A stretch of 64,000 nucleotides of DNA from Umboniibacter marinipuniceus. GTDB lineage: Bacteria > Pseudomonadota > Gammaproteobacteria > Pseudomonadales > DSM-25080. Of this stretch, positions 46,029 to 55,672 are shown one piece after another. The position numbers and the translations under genes are program-made. The notes under the pieces are model-generated. The model saw only the letters and a program-made list of their open reading frames with translations, had not been told where the DNA came from and ran no database searches. Numbering within the stretch: the first letter of the stretch is position 1; the number at the start of each line of letters is the position of its first letter. The stretch lies in assembly GCF_003688415.1 (NCBI RefSeq), contig NZ_REFJ01000001.1, forward strand, positions 478,645 to 542,644, read 5' to 3'.

Positions 46029-46169
46029 CCTACATGCCTGAATAAGGTTCAATGGCAGTTGAATATTCGTGTCGCTTAGGCGATATAACCAGGTTGAAAT
46101 TTGGGTTAGTCTCTCAAAGCTACTAAAATCGGTGCAGAACCTTTCTGTGCCGACAACAAGGACAACAGT

Positions 46170-46640
46170 ATGACCATTACAATTCATCCCAGTAAGCTTC
46201 CCGAGTATATTGGTAAAGAAACTGGTGTATCCGAATGGATGACAGTGACTCAAGAGCAAGTTGATCAATTTGCGGATGCGACGCACGATCACCAGTTCAT
46301 CCACGTTGACCCAGAAGCGGCAGCGAAGACGCCATTCGGCGGCACCATCGCCCACGGTTTTCTATCGCTTTCTCTGCTTTCTGCTATCTCCTACCAAACT
46401 GGCATTCTCCTTGAGGGGATGGCGATGGGATTGAATTACGGCTTTGAAAAAGTGCGTTTTCTTTCACCTGTTAAGGTGGGTAGCCGAGTTCGAGGGCGTA
46501 GCGTGCTCGCTGATGTGGTTGAGAAGCGTCCCGGCCAATTTTTGTATACTTGGGATGTCACGGTAGAGATTGAAGGCGAAGAGCGCCCTGCGCTTAAAGC
46601 TGAATGGCTTACGATGACCATCGTAGAGACAGCCAACTAA
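46170..46640 (+). CDS. MaoC-family (R)-enoyl-CoA hydratase
   Basis: A hotdog-fold dehydratase (156 aa). The hydratase motif with FADATHDHQFIHVD (about 30-44) and FGGTIAHGFLSLSLLS are signatures of MaoC and PhaJ-like enzymes. It adds water to enoyl-CoA giving the (R)-3-hydroxy form, which fits the HSD17B4-like SDR downstream. AAGGACAAC precedes the ATG. Confidence 0.93.
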   Translation: MTITIHPSKLPEYIGKETGVSEWMTVTQEQVDQFADATHDHQFIHVDPEAAAKTPFGGTIAHGFLSLSLLSAISYQTGILLEGMAMGLNYGFEKVRFLSPVKVGSRVRGRSVLADVVEKRPGQFLYTWDVTVEIEGEERPALKAEWLTMTIVETAN

Positions 46641-46673
46641 TTCCACAATTTTTTTGATCTAAGGATAATGAAT

Positions 46674-47597
46674 ATGACAATCCGATTTGACGGCCAAGTG
46701 GCCATAGTAACAGGCGCAGGTAACGGTCTAGGTCGTTGCCATGCATTGGCATTAGCGGCTCGTGGTGCGAAGGTTGTAATTAACGACTTAGGTGGTGCTC
46801 GCGATGGTAGTGGCGCCTCTTCGGATGCGGCGCTAGCGGTCGTAGCTGAAATCGAAGCGGCCGGTGGCGAAGCAATGGCTAACGGTGCTAACGTTGCCAA
46901 GTTCGACGAAGTTCAAGCTATGGTTGAGCAAGTAATGGCGAAGTGGGGTCGAATTGACATCCTCGTCAACAACGCTGGTATTCTTCGCGATAAGTCATTC
47001 GGAAAAATGCCGATTGAAGACTTTGACCTGGTAGTAGATGTCCACCTAATGGGTGCGGCTAACTGTACTAAAGCGGTTTGGGACATCATGAAGGCTCAAA
47101 ACTACGGTCGTATTGTTATGACCTCATCGTCGTCTGGTATCTATGGTAACTTTGGCCAGACTAACTATGGTGCCGCGAAAATGGCCGTTGTTGGTTTCAT
47201 GAACACCCTTTGTATTGAAGGCGAGAAGTACGGTATTAAGACTAACTGTCTAGCACCTACGGCCGCCACGCGTATGACGGAAGACATTATTCCAGATCAG
47301 CGTGTACTAGATTTGATGACGCCAGAATCGGTGACGGCGGGATTGGTTGCGTTAGTGGCTGAAGATGGCCCAAATCGTAGCATTCTCTGTGCCGGTGCAG
47401 GTGGCTACGCGCGCACCGTTGTTTACGAAACTGACGGCATCTACTTAACGCCAGAAGAACAGACGCCAGAGAATGTATTGGCTAACTGGGACAAAATTGA
47501 CGACGCGACTAATCAGCAGGAACTTAAAGCTGGTTGGATGCAAACTAATAAATTCGTTGCCAAAGCGGCAAAGAGCCTTGGCATCGAGCTAGGTTAA
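46674..47597 (+). CDS. SDR, (3R)-hydroxyacyl-CoA dehydrogenase-like (HSD17B4-type)
   Basis: An SDR of the peroxisomal MFE-2 dehydrogenase type. RFDGQVAIVTGAGNGLGR (3-20) binds NAD+, the NDLGGARDGSG loop is diagnostic, and the Tyr-x-x-x-Lys motif is NYGAAK near 166. With the MaoC protein it forms split halves of a type-2 multifunctional enzyme acting on (R)-3-hydroxyacyl-CoA. The ATG at 46674 is preferred to 46668 because AAGGA then has an 8-base spacing. Confidence 0.9.
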   Translation: MTIRFDGQVAIVTGAGNGLGRCHALALAARGAKVVINDLGGARDGSGASSDAALAVVAEIEAAGGEAMANGANVAKFDEVQAMVEQVMAKWGRIDILVNNAGILRDKSFGKMPIEDFDLVVDVHLMGAANCTKAVWDIMKAQNYGRIVMTSSSSGIYGNFGQTNYGAAKMAVVGFMNTLCIEGEKYGIKTNCLAPTAATRMTEDIIPDQRVLDLMTPESVTAGLVALVAEDGPNRSILCAGAGGYARTVVYETDGIYLTPEEQTPENVLANWDKIDDATNQQELKAGWMQTNKFVAKAAKSLGIELG

Positions 47598-47609
47598 TAG
47601 GAGACGATC

Positions 47610-48788
47610 ATGAGAGATGCATTAATTGTTTCAACGGCACGTACGCCGATTGGTAAAGCGTATCGTGGTGCGTTCAATATGACTACCGCCCCAACCCTAG
47701 GTGGCCATGCCATCAAGCACGCCGTAGAGCGCGCTGGTATCGATGGTGCTGAGGTTGAGGACGTGATCATGGGTTGCGCGATGCAACAGGGTACAACTGG
47801 GCTCAATATAGGTCGTTTGGCTGCGCTCGCTGGTGGCTTACCAACTTCGGTAAGTGGTATGTCGCTAGATCGTCAGTGTTCATCGGGTCTTATGTCTATT
47901 GCTACGGCGGCAAAGCAAATTATTCATGACGGCATGGATGTCACCATCGGCGCCGGTCTTGAGTCAATTTCATTGGTCCAAAACGAACACGTTAACACCC
48001 ACATGGCGGTTGATAAGAATCTTGTTGCCATGCATAAAGATATCTACATGCCAATGCTACAAACGGCAGAGATTGTTTCTCAGCGTTACGGCATCTCCCG
48101 AGAGCGTCAAGACGAGTATGGCCTAATGAGCCAGCAGCGGACTGCAGCAGCCTATGAGGCCGGTGCTTACGCCGACGAAATTGCGCCAATGACTACCACT
48201 AAAGCTGTCATGGATCGCGAGACCAAAGAAGTTAGCTACCATGAAGTGACCTGCTCTGCGGACGAAGGCCTTCGTGCGACAACCTTGGAAGGTCTTTCAA
48301 CGCTGCGAACCGTTATCGATGGTGGTGTCATTACTGCTGGTAACGCAAGTCAGCTTTCTGATGGCGCATCAGCTTCGGTATTAATGGAAGCCAAACTCGT
48401 GGAGCAGCGTGGTCTAACCCCGTTAGGTCGCTATGTTGGGATGACCGTAGCGGGTTGTGAGCCGGATGAAATGGGCATCGGCCCAGTCTTCGCGGTACCT
48501 AAGCTACTTAAGCAGCACGGTCTAACCGTTGACGATATCGGTCTGTTCGAACTGAACGAAGCGTTCGCGGTTCAGGTTCTCTACTGTGCGGATAAGCTAG
48601 GAATCCCAATGGAGAAGCTGAACGTTAACGGCGGTGCAATTTCAATTGGTCACCCATACGGTATGAGTGGCGCTCGTATGGTTGGTCACTCGCTGATTGA
48701 AGGTAAGCGTCGCGGAGCTAAGTACGTTGTCATCACCATGTGTGTTGGCGGTGGTATGGGCGCAGCAGGCTTATTTGAAGTACTATAA
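47610..48788 (+). CDS. Acetyl-CoA acyltransferase (3-ketoacyl-CoA thiolase)
   Basis: A thiolase (392 aa) with nucleophile Cys in DRQCSSGL (near 90), the [14 protein letters not shown] His motif and the C-terminal [10 protein letters not shown] Cys. It cleaves 3-ketoacyl-CoA with CoA to release acetyl-CoA. It starts 12 bases after the SDR stop codon with GGAGACG upstream, so the two are cotranscribed. Terminator immediately after. Confidence 0.95.
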   Translation: MRDALIVSTARTPIGKAYRGAFNMTTAPTLGGHAIKHAVERAGIDGAEVEDVIMGCAMQQGTTGLNIGRLAALAGGLPTSVSGMSLDRQCSSGLMSIATAAKQIIHDGMDVTIGAGLESISLVQNEHVNTHMAVDKNLVAMHKDIYMPMLQTAEIVSQRYGISRERQDEYGLMSQQRTAAAYEAGAYADEIAPMTTTKAVMDRETKEVSYHEVTCSADEGLRATTLEGLSTLRTVIDGGVITAGNASQLSDGASASVLMEAKLVEQRGLTPLGRYVGMTVAGCEPDEMGIGPVFAVPKLLKQHGLTVDDIGLFELNEAFAVQVLYCADKLGIPMEKLNVNGGAISIGHPYGMSGARMVGHSLIEGKRRGAKYVVITMCVGGGMGAAGLFEVL

Positions 48789-48809
48789 ACCAATCCATTT
48801 GGTTTCGAG

Positions 48810-48834
48810 AAGGCGCCCAATGGGCGCCTTTTTT
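48810..48834 (+). terminator. Intrinsic terminator after the thiolase gene
   Basis: Nine-bp stem AAGGCGCCC (48810-48818) with GGGCGCCTT (48822-48830), AAT loop, and a T run. Confidence 0.94.
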
Positions 48835-48895
48835 GTATCGACTCAACTTGCGTAGCTATCCAAAGCACTAACAATAATAACGAGGGGAAACGGTG

Positions 48896-49870
48896 ATGAA
48901 AGCAATTGTCTGCAATGAACTTGGTCCGATTGAAAACCTGAGGCTAGAAGAAGTTGATTCGCCTAAGGTTGCAAAGGGTGAGGTGCTAGTTGAAATTAAG
49001 GCGGCCGGTGTTAACTATCCCGATACCCTTGTGGTCCAAGGGAAGTACCAAATCAAGCCGCCAACTCCCTACATTCCTGGTGTTGAGGCCAGTGGGTTGA
49101 TAGCGGAAGTTGGCGAGGGTGTTAGCCATTGGAAGGTGGGAGATCGTGTCATCGTCACGCCATTAGGTGGTGCCTTTGCCGAATATTGTGTGGTGCCAAG
49201 TACCCAAGTTCAGCCAATGGCAAGCAACATGAGTTTCGAGCAAGCGGCTGGATTTACCATTACCTACGCCACCTCCTATTATGCATTGAAGCAACGAGCC
49301 AAGCTTCAGCCTGGTGAGACGGTATTGGTGCTGGGTGCAGCGGGCGGCGTTGGCGTAACGTGTATCGAAATTGCTAAAGCGATGGGCGCAACGGTTATCG
49401 CGGCGGCCAGTTCCGATGAGAAGTTAGCTTTCGCCAAATCCGTGGGTGCAGACCATCTTATTAATTACGCCACTGAAAGTTTGAAGGACCGCGTTAAAGC
49501 GCTTACCGCTGGAAAGGGTGTTGACGTGGTCTATGACCCAGTGGGTGGTGATTTAGCTCAGCAGGCACTGCGTTCAACCGGTTGGGAGGGCAGGTATCTG
49601 GTTATTGGCTTCGCTTCGGGCGATATCCCCGCTTTTCCAGCTAATTTGACCTTAGTAAAGGGGTCTTCAGTTATGGGCGTCTGGTGGGGTGCGTGGGCGG
49701 GGAGAGACCCGCAGGCAGCGCAACAGAATCATATGGAGCTCTTGGCCATGGTGGAGGAAGGTAGATTGACGCCACTAGTCACTAACACCTTTGCCCTAGC
49801 TGATACCGTTGATGCGTTCAAACGCTTGGTAAATCGACAGGCAATGGGAAAGGTTGTGATAACGCCTTGA
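48896..49870 (+). CDS. Zinc-independent quinone oxidoreductase / MDR-family reductase
   Basis: A medium-chain dehydrogenase/reductase of the quinone oxidoreductase type (324 aa). GAAGGVGVTCIEIAKAMGA (about 143-161) is the NADPH-binding fold; no zinc-ligand Cys/His cluster is seen. It probably reduces an enoyl or quinone compound. GAGGGG precedes the ATG at 48896; a GTG one codon earlier is less likely. Downstream of the terminator, so partly independent from the thiolase operon. Confidence 0.9.
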   Translation: MKAIVCNELGPIENLRLEEVDSPKVAKGEVLVEIKAAGVNYPDTLVVQGKYQIKPPTPYIPGVEASGLIAEVGEGVSHWKVGDRVIVTPLGGAFAEYCVVPSTQVQPMASNMSFEQAAGFTITYATSYYALKQRAKLQPGETVLVLGAAGGVGVTCIEIAKAMGATVIAAASSDEKLAFAKSVGADHLINYATESLKDRVKALTAGKGVDVVYDPVGGDLAQQALRSTGWEGRYLVIGFASGDIPAFPANLTLVKGSSVMGVWWGAWAGRDPQAAQQNHMELLAMVEEGRLTPLVTNTFALADTVDAFKRLVNRQAMGKVVITP

Positions 49871-49930
49871 GTTAAGGCATTGATCTATGCAGGCGGTGGC
49901 AAGTAGATTGTCTTAAACCCTACCTACCAT

Positions 49931-49962
49931 AAAAAAAGGCCAATCAGTTGATTGGCCTTTTT
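49931..49962. terminator. Bidirectional intrinsic terminator
   Basis: Twelve-bp arms AAAGGCCAATCA (49935-49946) and TGATTGGCCTTT (49949-49960), preceded by A residues and followed by T residues. It serves the convergent oxidoreductase and TonB receptor genes. Confidence 0.95.
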
Positions 49963-49981
49963 ACCGTAAGGGCTAGTTCGC

Positions 49982-52423
49982 TTAGAAGAAAATGGCGAGC
50001 TCTAGACCGTAGGTGCGTGGAGCAATAGAACGACCGTAGCTACGGACGCCATCATCAGCTCCACTGACAGCCCAACCGTTTGCGAAGCTAACGGTATCCG
50101 TTAGGTTTGCACCGAATAGACTGACTTCGTAGGCATCACTGGCTGGCTGCCAAGCTACGCGAGCCGATACCGTAGAGTAGGAATCAACCTGTTCGCTAGC
50201 GTCATTAAAGATGCTTACGTACTGGCTACCGGTGTAGGCGTAGTTTGCGCTCAAAACAAGATCACCGGCGCTTAGCGGCTGAACGTAGAAACCAGCAATA
50301 GTGGCTTTGTTGTTCGGCGTACGGTTAAGCTCATTGCCGCCCACATTGCGTTGAGTATTGGTTTTAACGTCAATGAACAGCTCATCACCCACTTCACTCT
50401 CAAGGTATGAGTAGTTAGCAAGAAGCGTTAGATTATCAGTAGCCGCCCAAGTAGTTTCAAGCTCAAGGCCCATGATTGAAGCATCAGAAGCATTAGTTAG
50501 CTTATCTTCAACGATGCCGGTTGCTGGATTAAGCTGGTAGAGTTCAACCTGCATATCCGTGTAGTCGTAGTAGAATGCCGCTGCGCTAATGTCGAAGCTT
50601 TCGCCCCAGCGAGCTTTATAGCCTACTTCAAAGGCAGTAAGTTCTTCGTTATCAACAATTGTTTCATTCTCAGGTGTAGCTGGATTATCCTGCAAGCCAC
50701 CTAGACGGAAACCGCCTGGCTTGTAACCGGTTGAGACCGAGCCGTAAACCATTGCGCTGTCGCTTAAGTCGTAAGCGGCGTTGAAGCGCCAGTTAATGGC
50801 ATCCCACTCTGCGTCATGTTCAGCAGCACCGCCGCCTACAAGTAGGCCAATACGGTTAGGGATGGCCGGGCTAATGGCACCATTCGCACAAGGATCAGCG
50901 TAGGGGTTACCACCAAACACAAATGAGGGAATCAGGGCGTCAGCAAAGCCATGACAAAGGCCAGAATCGTAAATAACCTGCTGCTGTTCAGAGGCTACTT
51001 TCTCATCTTTGCTGTAGCGAAGACCGGCAGTTAGCGTTAATGCATCCGTAGCATGCCAGTCAAGCTGACCGTAAGCGGCAATCGAGGTGGTTTCAATCTC
51101 ACCGTTCTGGTAGTAGAAGTTACCATCTGGGTTGCCAATAGGCATGTAGCCAGTTGCCGGGTTAACGGCGTTCACGAGGTAAGGGTTGTTGGCATCTGCT
51201 AGCGCATAAGGCTGGCTGTTTTCTGAGTTAAAGTAGAATAACCCGGTTGCCCACTCAACACTGCCTTCACCGTTTGAGATGAATTGAATTTCGTGCTGCT
51301 GAGTCTTGTCATTCTGACCAATCTTCTCAACAGAAGAAATTAGACTTGCCGTACCGTCTTCATCCTTTTCACTGTACCAGCTGAACTCTTGGTAACCGTT
51401 TAATAGTTTTACGGTTACGCCTTCAAAGTCCATGGTTAGCGTAGACTGATAAGCATTCTGATCATCAATAGCTACTTTACCTTGGAAATCAGTGCTAATA
51501 GTAAACGGGTCATTTTTTGACGGATTGTTTGATAGCGGTGCGAAGAGCTCTGGGTTAACAATCAGTGCACCTAAACGATGCGGTGCTGCCGGGTCATTGG
51601 CAAGATTGCGGTAGTCGCCCTGAAGTTGCATTGACAGCGTTTCGTTTTCAACACTGCCACCAAAGTAACGAACGTTCCAGTCAATGCTATCGCTGATATT
51701 CCACTGTAATTGCGCTTCGTAATACTCTTCATCTGCGCCAATCGGGTCGGCACCGGAGACGTTGGTGTAGTACGAATCCTGAGTGTTCTTGCTGTAGTGA
51801 ACCAAGAAACCGAAATCGTCAGTCATTGGGCCGCTAGCGGTAAAAGAAGCCTTTTGCTTGTTGTAGCTGCCCGCCTCTAAGCGCACAGCGGCTTCAAACT
51901 CGTCACCCGGACGCTTAGCAATAACGTTGATGGCGCCACCGGTAGTGTTGCGACCATAGAGTGTTCCTTGAGGCCCACGGAGTACTTCGATACGTTCAAC
52001 ACGATCCGGCGCTGAAGCGAGAACCGATGACTCGGTGGTGTAGAAACCGTTGTTGTAAATACCAACGCCTGGCTCGGTACCTAGCGAGTTGGTCTCACGA
52101 CCGATACCACGGAGGTAGATTCGGTTGCCTTCGCCACCGCCCGCTTCCTCTTGGTAAGACATGCTTGGCGTGAAGGCCGCAACGTCCTGTGGAGTGTTGA
52201 TACCAAGGCCTTGCATTTGCTCAGCACCAAGCGCTGTGACGGCGATAGGCGTATCAGTTAGTGCTGCTTCACGCTTCTGCGCAGTAATCACGACCTCTTC
52301 CATCATGATGTTGCGCGCGCTGCTTTCAGTTTCCTGCGCGATAGCGGTTGAAGTTAATGCTGCACCAATAGCTGAAGCTAAGATAGCTCGGCTAAACTGG
52401 GTGTAAGAATTCGACTTGTCCAT
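49982..52423 (-). CDS. TonB-dependent outer-membrane receptor
   Basis: An 813-residue receptor with signal peptide (about 1-29, TAIAQE), the MEEVVITAQKREA motif near 41, a plug with RGPQGTLYGRNTTGGAIN and a barrel ending in FF. The ligand is unknown; its neighbours are acyl-CoA enzymes, so a lipid-like molecule, bile acid or sterol is possible. A perfect 14-bp palindrome lies 67 bases before the start codon. Confidence 0.93.
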   Translation of the reverse strand: MDKSNSYTQFSRAILASAIGAALTSTAIAQETESSARNIMMEEVVITAQKREAALTDTPIAVTALGAEQMQGLGINTPQDVAAFTPSMSYQEEAGGGEGNRIYLRGIGRETNSLGTEPGVGIYNNGFYTTESSVLASAPDRVERIEVLRGPQGTLYGRNTTGGAINVIAKRPGDEFEAAVRLEAGSYNKQKASFTASGPMTDDFGFLVHYSKNTQDSYYTNVSGADPIGADEEYYEAQLQWNISDSIDWNVRYFGGSVENETLSMQLQGDYRNLANDPAAPHRLGALIVNPELFAPLSNNPSKNDPFTISTDFQGKVAIDDQNAYQSTLTMDFEGVTVKLLNGYQEFSWYSEKDEDGTASLISSVEKIGQNDKTQQHEIQFISNGEGSVEWATGLFYFNSENSQPYALADANNPYLVNAVNPATGYMPIGNPDGNFYYQNGEIETTSIAAYGQLDWHATDALTLTAGLRYSKDEKVASEQQQVIYDSGLCHGFADALIPSFVFGGNPYADPCANGAISPAIPNRIGLLVGGGAAEHDAEWDAINWRFNAAYDLSDSAMVYGSVSTGYKPGGFRLGGLQDNPATPENETIVDNEELTAFEVGYKARWGESFDISAAAFYYDYTDMQVELYQLNPATGIVEDKLTNASDASIMGLELETTWAATDNLTLLANYSYLESEVGDELFIDVKTNTQRNVGGNELNRTPNNKATIAGFYVQPLSAGDLVLSANYAYTGSQYVSIFNDASEQVDSYSTVSARVAWQPASDAYEVSLFGANLTDTVSFANGWAVSGADDGVRSYGRSIAPRTYGLELAIFF

Positions 52424-52489
52424 AGCGTACCCCTAGATGTGGTAGTTAAGGCGAAGACAATCGGCTAGGTGTAAGGCTCTCAGTGTTAC

Positions 52490-52503
52490 CTACGGATCCG
52501 TAG
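52490..52503. promoter_or_regulatory. Perfect palindrome before the second TonB receptor
   Basis: CTACGGATCCGTAG is a perfect 14-bp palindrome 67-80 bases upstream of the start codon. Its size and placement are typical for a homodimeric repressor such as TetR-type. No TetR gene lies in the window. Confidence 0.6.
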
Positions 52504-52692
52504 AATAGAGTAGGTACTACAATACTAAGTGGAGCTAAACCGATGAATCTACGTCATTTGTTATTGTTATTAAATCGTAAAAACTAGCGTCTTGTGCGCT
52601 AGATAAGGATATCCTAGCTTTTGCTACTTAGCCACTCTGTCACAAAAGCGACAGGGCGGCTAATTTTATTGAAGCAATCTCAAAGCCTAGTT

Positions 52693-53835
52693 TTAGTACT
52701 GTGCTTCGCTTAGCGCTTTGCAGGGTGTAAAGGCCGCTTTATTATAGCGCGAAGCCAGCAGTGTTAGGCGTTCTACAACATCGGAGTGATTCATCGCACG
52801 TAGCTGTGCGAAGAGAGGGTTAGGGTTCCCCGTTGCGCCCTGCAGAGCACGGTCGATATCATCGTGCTTTGCAACTCCCAGCGCTGCAATTCTAACGGCT
52901 TCGTTGGCATTGACTAAGAAGAGGTCGGCAATGTCGATTTCGTCACTGCGTTGACTTAGATTGATTGCCGGCCTGCCATTCGCCCAGCTAAACAAACCCT
53001 CACCTGATTTTTTGCCAAGCTTACCGGCATTCATCAGTTGCTGCATGGTAGTACCCGCCGCAAAGTCTGGATGAATCGTTTCCGCGTAGTAGTTCGAGCA
53101 ATGAACGTTAACGTCTACGCCGGTGTAATCGATTGTCTCGAATGGGCCCATGGGTGCACCAGTGGCGGATCGAACCATGGCATCCACGGTCTCGGGGTCA
53201 GCCTCTCCACTGTCTAGCCAAGCATTGAGCAGAATTCCTGCGGGAGCTTGAACACGATTGACGATGAAGCCTGGTACGTCCTTTTCCACGCGGACTGGTT
53301 GTTTGCGGCAGCGCTCGCAGAAGTCAACCAGCTTGATCATGGTCTCTTCAGAGGTATGCTTGGCTTTAATGACTTCAACCGTTGGCATGAGTACCGCGGG
53401 ATTAAAATAGTGGAGTCCGGCGATGCGAGTTTGATTTGCACAGGTGGCGCCGATCTCACTGATACTCATGGTGGATGTGTTGGAGGCAATAATAGCCTTC
53501 GGTGCAGCCGCCGCCTCAATGGCTAAAAAGGTGTCACGCTTAAGCGTGAAGATTTCGGGTACGGCTTCAATGATCAGCTCAGCATCGCTCACCGCCGGCT
53601 CCAGTTCAGTGAAACAATGAAGTTTCGCAACCATTGCGGCTTTTTGCTCTGCGGAGATCTTTCCTTTGCGTTCGAAGATGTCAAAACTGTCTAGAATTCG
53701 CTGTGCACCGCGGTTCACCGCCGTATCGTTAATATCTCGTAGATTAACTTCGTAACCAGCAAGTAATGCGACTTCGGCAATGCCGTGGCCCATATCACCG
53801 GCACCCAAAACACACACTTTAGAAAAGGTATTCAT
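52693..53835 (-). CDS. 3-hydroxyacyl-CoA dehydrogenase
   Basis: A 380-residue NAD-dependent dehydrogenase with GAGDMGHGIAEVALLAGYEV (about 11-30), the LHYFNPAVLMPTVEVI motif and duplicated C-terminal helical domains. It oxidises (S)-3-hydroxyacyl-CoA, the opposite stereochemistry to the SDR at 46674. A stand-alone gene; a C-terminal duplication (FADB-like) is visible at about 180-280 and 300-375. Confidence 0.92.
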   Translation of the reverse strand: MNTFSKVCVLGAGDMGHGIAEVALLAGYEVNLRDINDTAVNRGAQRILDSFDIFERKGKISAEQKAAMVAKLHCFTELEPAVSDAELIIEAVPEIFTLKRDTFLAIEAAAAPKAIIASNTSTMSISEIGATCANQTRIAGLHYFNPAVLMPTVEVIKAKHTSEETMIKLVDFCERCRKQPVRVEKDVPGFIVNRVQAPAGILLNAWLDSGEADPETVDAMVRSATGAPMGPFETIDYTGVDVNVHCSNYYAETIHPDFAAGTTMQQLMNAGKLGKKSGEGLFSWANGRPAINLSQRSDEIDIADLFLVNANEAVRIAALGVAKHDDIDRALQGATGNPNPLFAQLRAMNHSDVVERLTLLASRYNKAAFTPCKALSEAQY

Positions 53836-53970
53836 TCGCGATTCTCTCTATTAGCTCATACAATAGCTAAGAATAGCGGTGCGAAAGCAATGGGCAAGTC
53901 GCCTAAGCGACACGATGAAATGGCATCAGTTGCTAACCTTTTTCGTTAAATTTTGAGGGATCCACGGGCT

Positions 53971-55143
53971 ATGACAGCGTTCGAATTCACTACCACTAAG
54001 CAGATCATTAGCGAACCAGGGTCGCTGGCGCGATTGCCTGAAATTTGTGCCAATCTAGGTATTAGCAAACCGTACATCATCACTGACCCTGGCATAGTTC
54101 AAGTGGGGCTGTTAGCTCAGCTTGATACCGCAATGTCCGCTAAATCACTTAGCTACGGCACCTTTAGCGAGGTGGTAGCGGATCCCCCCGATCATTTGGT
54201 TATGGCAGCGGTTGAGGCGGCGATTGCGGCGGGCGCCGACGGTATTATTGGCTTTGGTGGCGGCAGTTCCCTGGATACCGCTAAATTGGTGGCGTTACTC
54301 GTTCACTCGGAGCAGTCGCTCAGCGATATTTATGGCATTGATAATGCCGAGGGTCCACGATTACCGCTAGTGTTGATTCCAACCACAGCCGGTACCGGTT
54401 CGGAAGCAACGGCTGTAGCCATTGTCACCACCGGTGAAACCACCAAGTCCGGTGTGGTGTCAAAACTACTGTATCCAGATGTAGCGTTATTGGATGCCAA
54501 GCTCACTCTTGGCTTACCGGCGCAGGTCACCGCGGCAACGGGTATCGATGCGATGGTTCATGCTATCGAAGCCTACACCAGCGTGCACAAGAAGAATCCC
54601 TATTCTGATATGGTGGCAAAAGAGGCGCTAAGGCTACTTTCTGCCAACCTCTATGAGGCAACCTTTAACGGTAGCAATTTGGCCGCGCGTCAAAATATGC
54701 TGTTAGGTGCGTGCCTGGCAGGGCAAGCGTTTGCAAACTCGCCCGTTGCAGCGGTTCACGCTTTGGCGTATCCATTAGGCGGTCGGTTCCACATTCCTCA
54801 TGGGTTGAGTAACTCGTTGGTGCTGCCGCACGTACTGCGCTTTAACGCCAAGGCTGCGGAGCATTGGTATGCTGAACTCAATGAGTGCTTAGCAGGTAGC
54901 CAGCCAGGTGACACCACCAAGCAAAGCTGCGCTAACTTTATTAGGTCTATGGAGCAACTTATTCTTTCGTTGGGAATCCCAACTAAGCTGAGCGAACTCA
55001 ATATTAGCGCCGAGGACTTAGCCATGTTGGCTGAGGATGCAATGCTCCAAACTCGCCTCTTGATCAATAACCCCGTAGCCGTTAGCTTTGATGATGCGCT
55101 CAACATATACAACGCGGCACTTATAGGTATTCACAATGGCTAA
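53971..55143 (+). CDS. Iron-containing alcohol dehydrogenase
   Basis: A group III alcohol dehydrogenase (390 aa) with GFGGGSSLDTAKLVAL near 90-105, the NAD-binding Gly-rich loop, and metal-binding His in HALAYPLGGRFHIPHG. It converts an alcohol to an aldehyde or the reverse. The ATG at 53971 with GAGGGAT upstream is chosen over a TTG at 53953. It overlaps the thioesterase start by 8 bases, so the pair is translationally coupled. Confidence 0.9.
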   Translation: MTAFEFTTTKQIISEPGSLARLPEICANLGISKPYIITDPGIVQVGLLAQLDTAMSAKSLSYGTFSEVVADPPDHLVMAAVEAAIAAGADGIIGFGGGSSLDTAKLVALLVHSEQSLSDIYGIDNAEGPRLPLVLIPTTAGTGSEATAVAIVTTGETTKSGVVSKLLYPDVALLDAKLTLGLPAQVTAATGIDAMVHAIEAYTSVHKKNPYSDMVAKEALRLLSANLYEATFNGSNLAARQNMLLGACLAGQAFANSPVAAVHALAYPLGGRFHIPHGLSNSLVLPHVLRFNAKAAEHWYAELNECLAGSQPGDTTKQSCANFIRSMEQLILSLGIPTKLSELNISAEDLAMLAEDAMLQTRLLINNPVAVSFDDALNIYNAALIGIHNG

Positions 55144-55570
55144 AACTCCAATCCCGATACGTAGTGAGTATCATCACTTCGCACCCATTAGCACTCGCTG
55201 GATGGATAATGATATGTTTGGGCACGTGAATAATGTCACTTACTACTCGTATTTCGATACCATCGCGAATAGCTACCTCATTGAACAGGGCGGATTTCAG
55301 CCTACCTTGAGTCCGATAGTGGGCTATATTGTTTCCTCATCTTGCGCTTACCATCGTTCCATTGCCTTTCCCGATGCTATTGAAGGTGCCTTTAGAGTTA
55401 ATCGTTTAGGCAACTCATCGGTGGAATATGGCGTCGCCATTTTTAAAGCCGGCGAGGAAGAGGCTTGTGCTCACGGTACCATGACGCACGTGTTCGTGGA
55501 TCGTGAAACGGAGAAACCTCAGCCTATTGAAGGGCAAATGAGAGAAGCGCTCGTGGCGGCGCTGATCTGA
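55136..55570 (+). CDS. Acyl-CoA thioesterase (4HBT hotdog family)
   Basis: A 144-residue hotdog-fold thioesterase with TRWMDNDMFGHVNNVTYYSYFDT near the N terminus, containing the catalytic Asp and His of the 4-hydroxybenzoyl-CoA thioesterase type. It hydrolyses an acyl-CoA. It overlaps the alcohol dehydrogenase end by 8 bases. Together they could release an acid and reduce or oxidise its alcohol form. Confidence 0.92.
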   Translation: MAKTPIPIRSEYHHFAPISTRWMDNDMFGHVNNVTYYSYFDTIANSYLIEQGGFQPTLSPIVGYIVSSSCAYHRSIAFPDAIEGAFRVNRLGNSSVEYGVAIFKAGEEEACAHGTMTHVFVDRETEKPQPIEGQMREALVAALI

Positions 55571-55672
55571 ATGAAGTGAGCGGCAGGATCGCTCACCGCC
55601 CTGTGGAATATGCGGACGAACTACTGATATAAGTCTGTTACGCTGCGAGTAAATCATTGCAGTGAAAATCTC

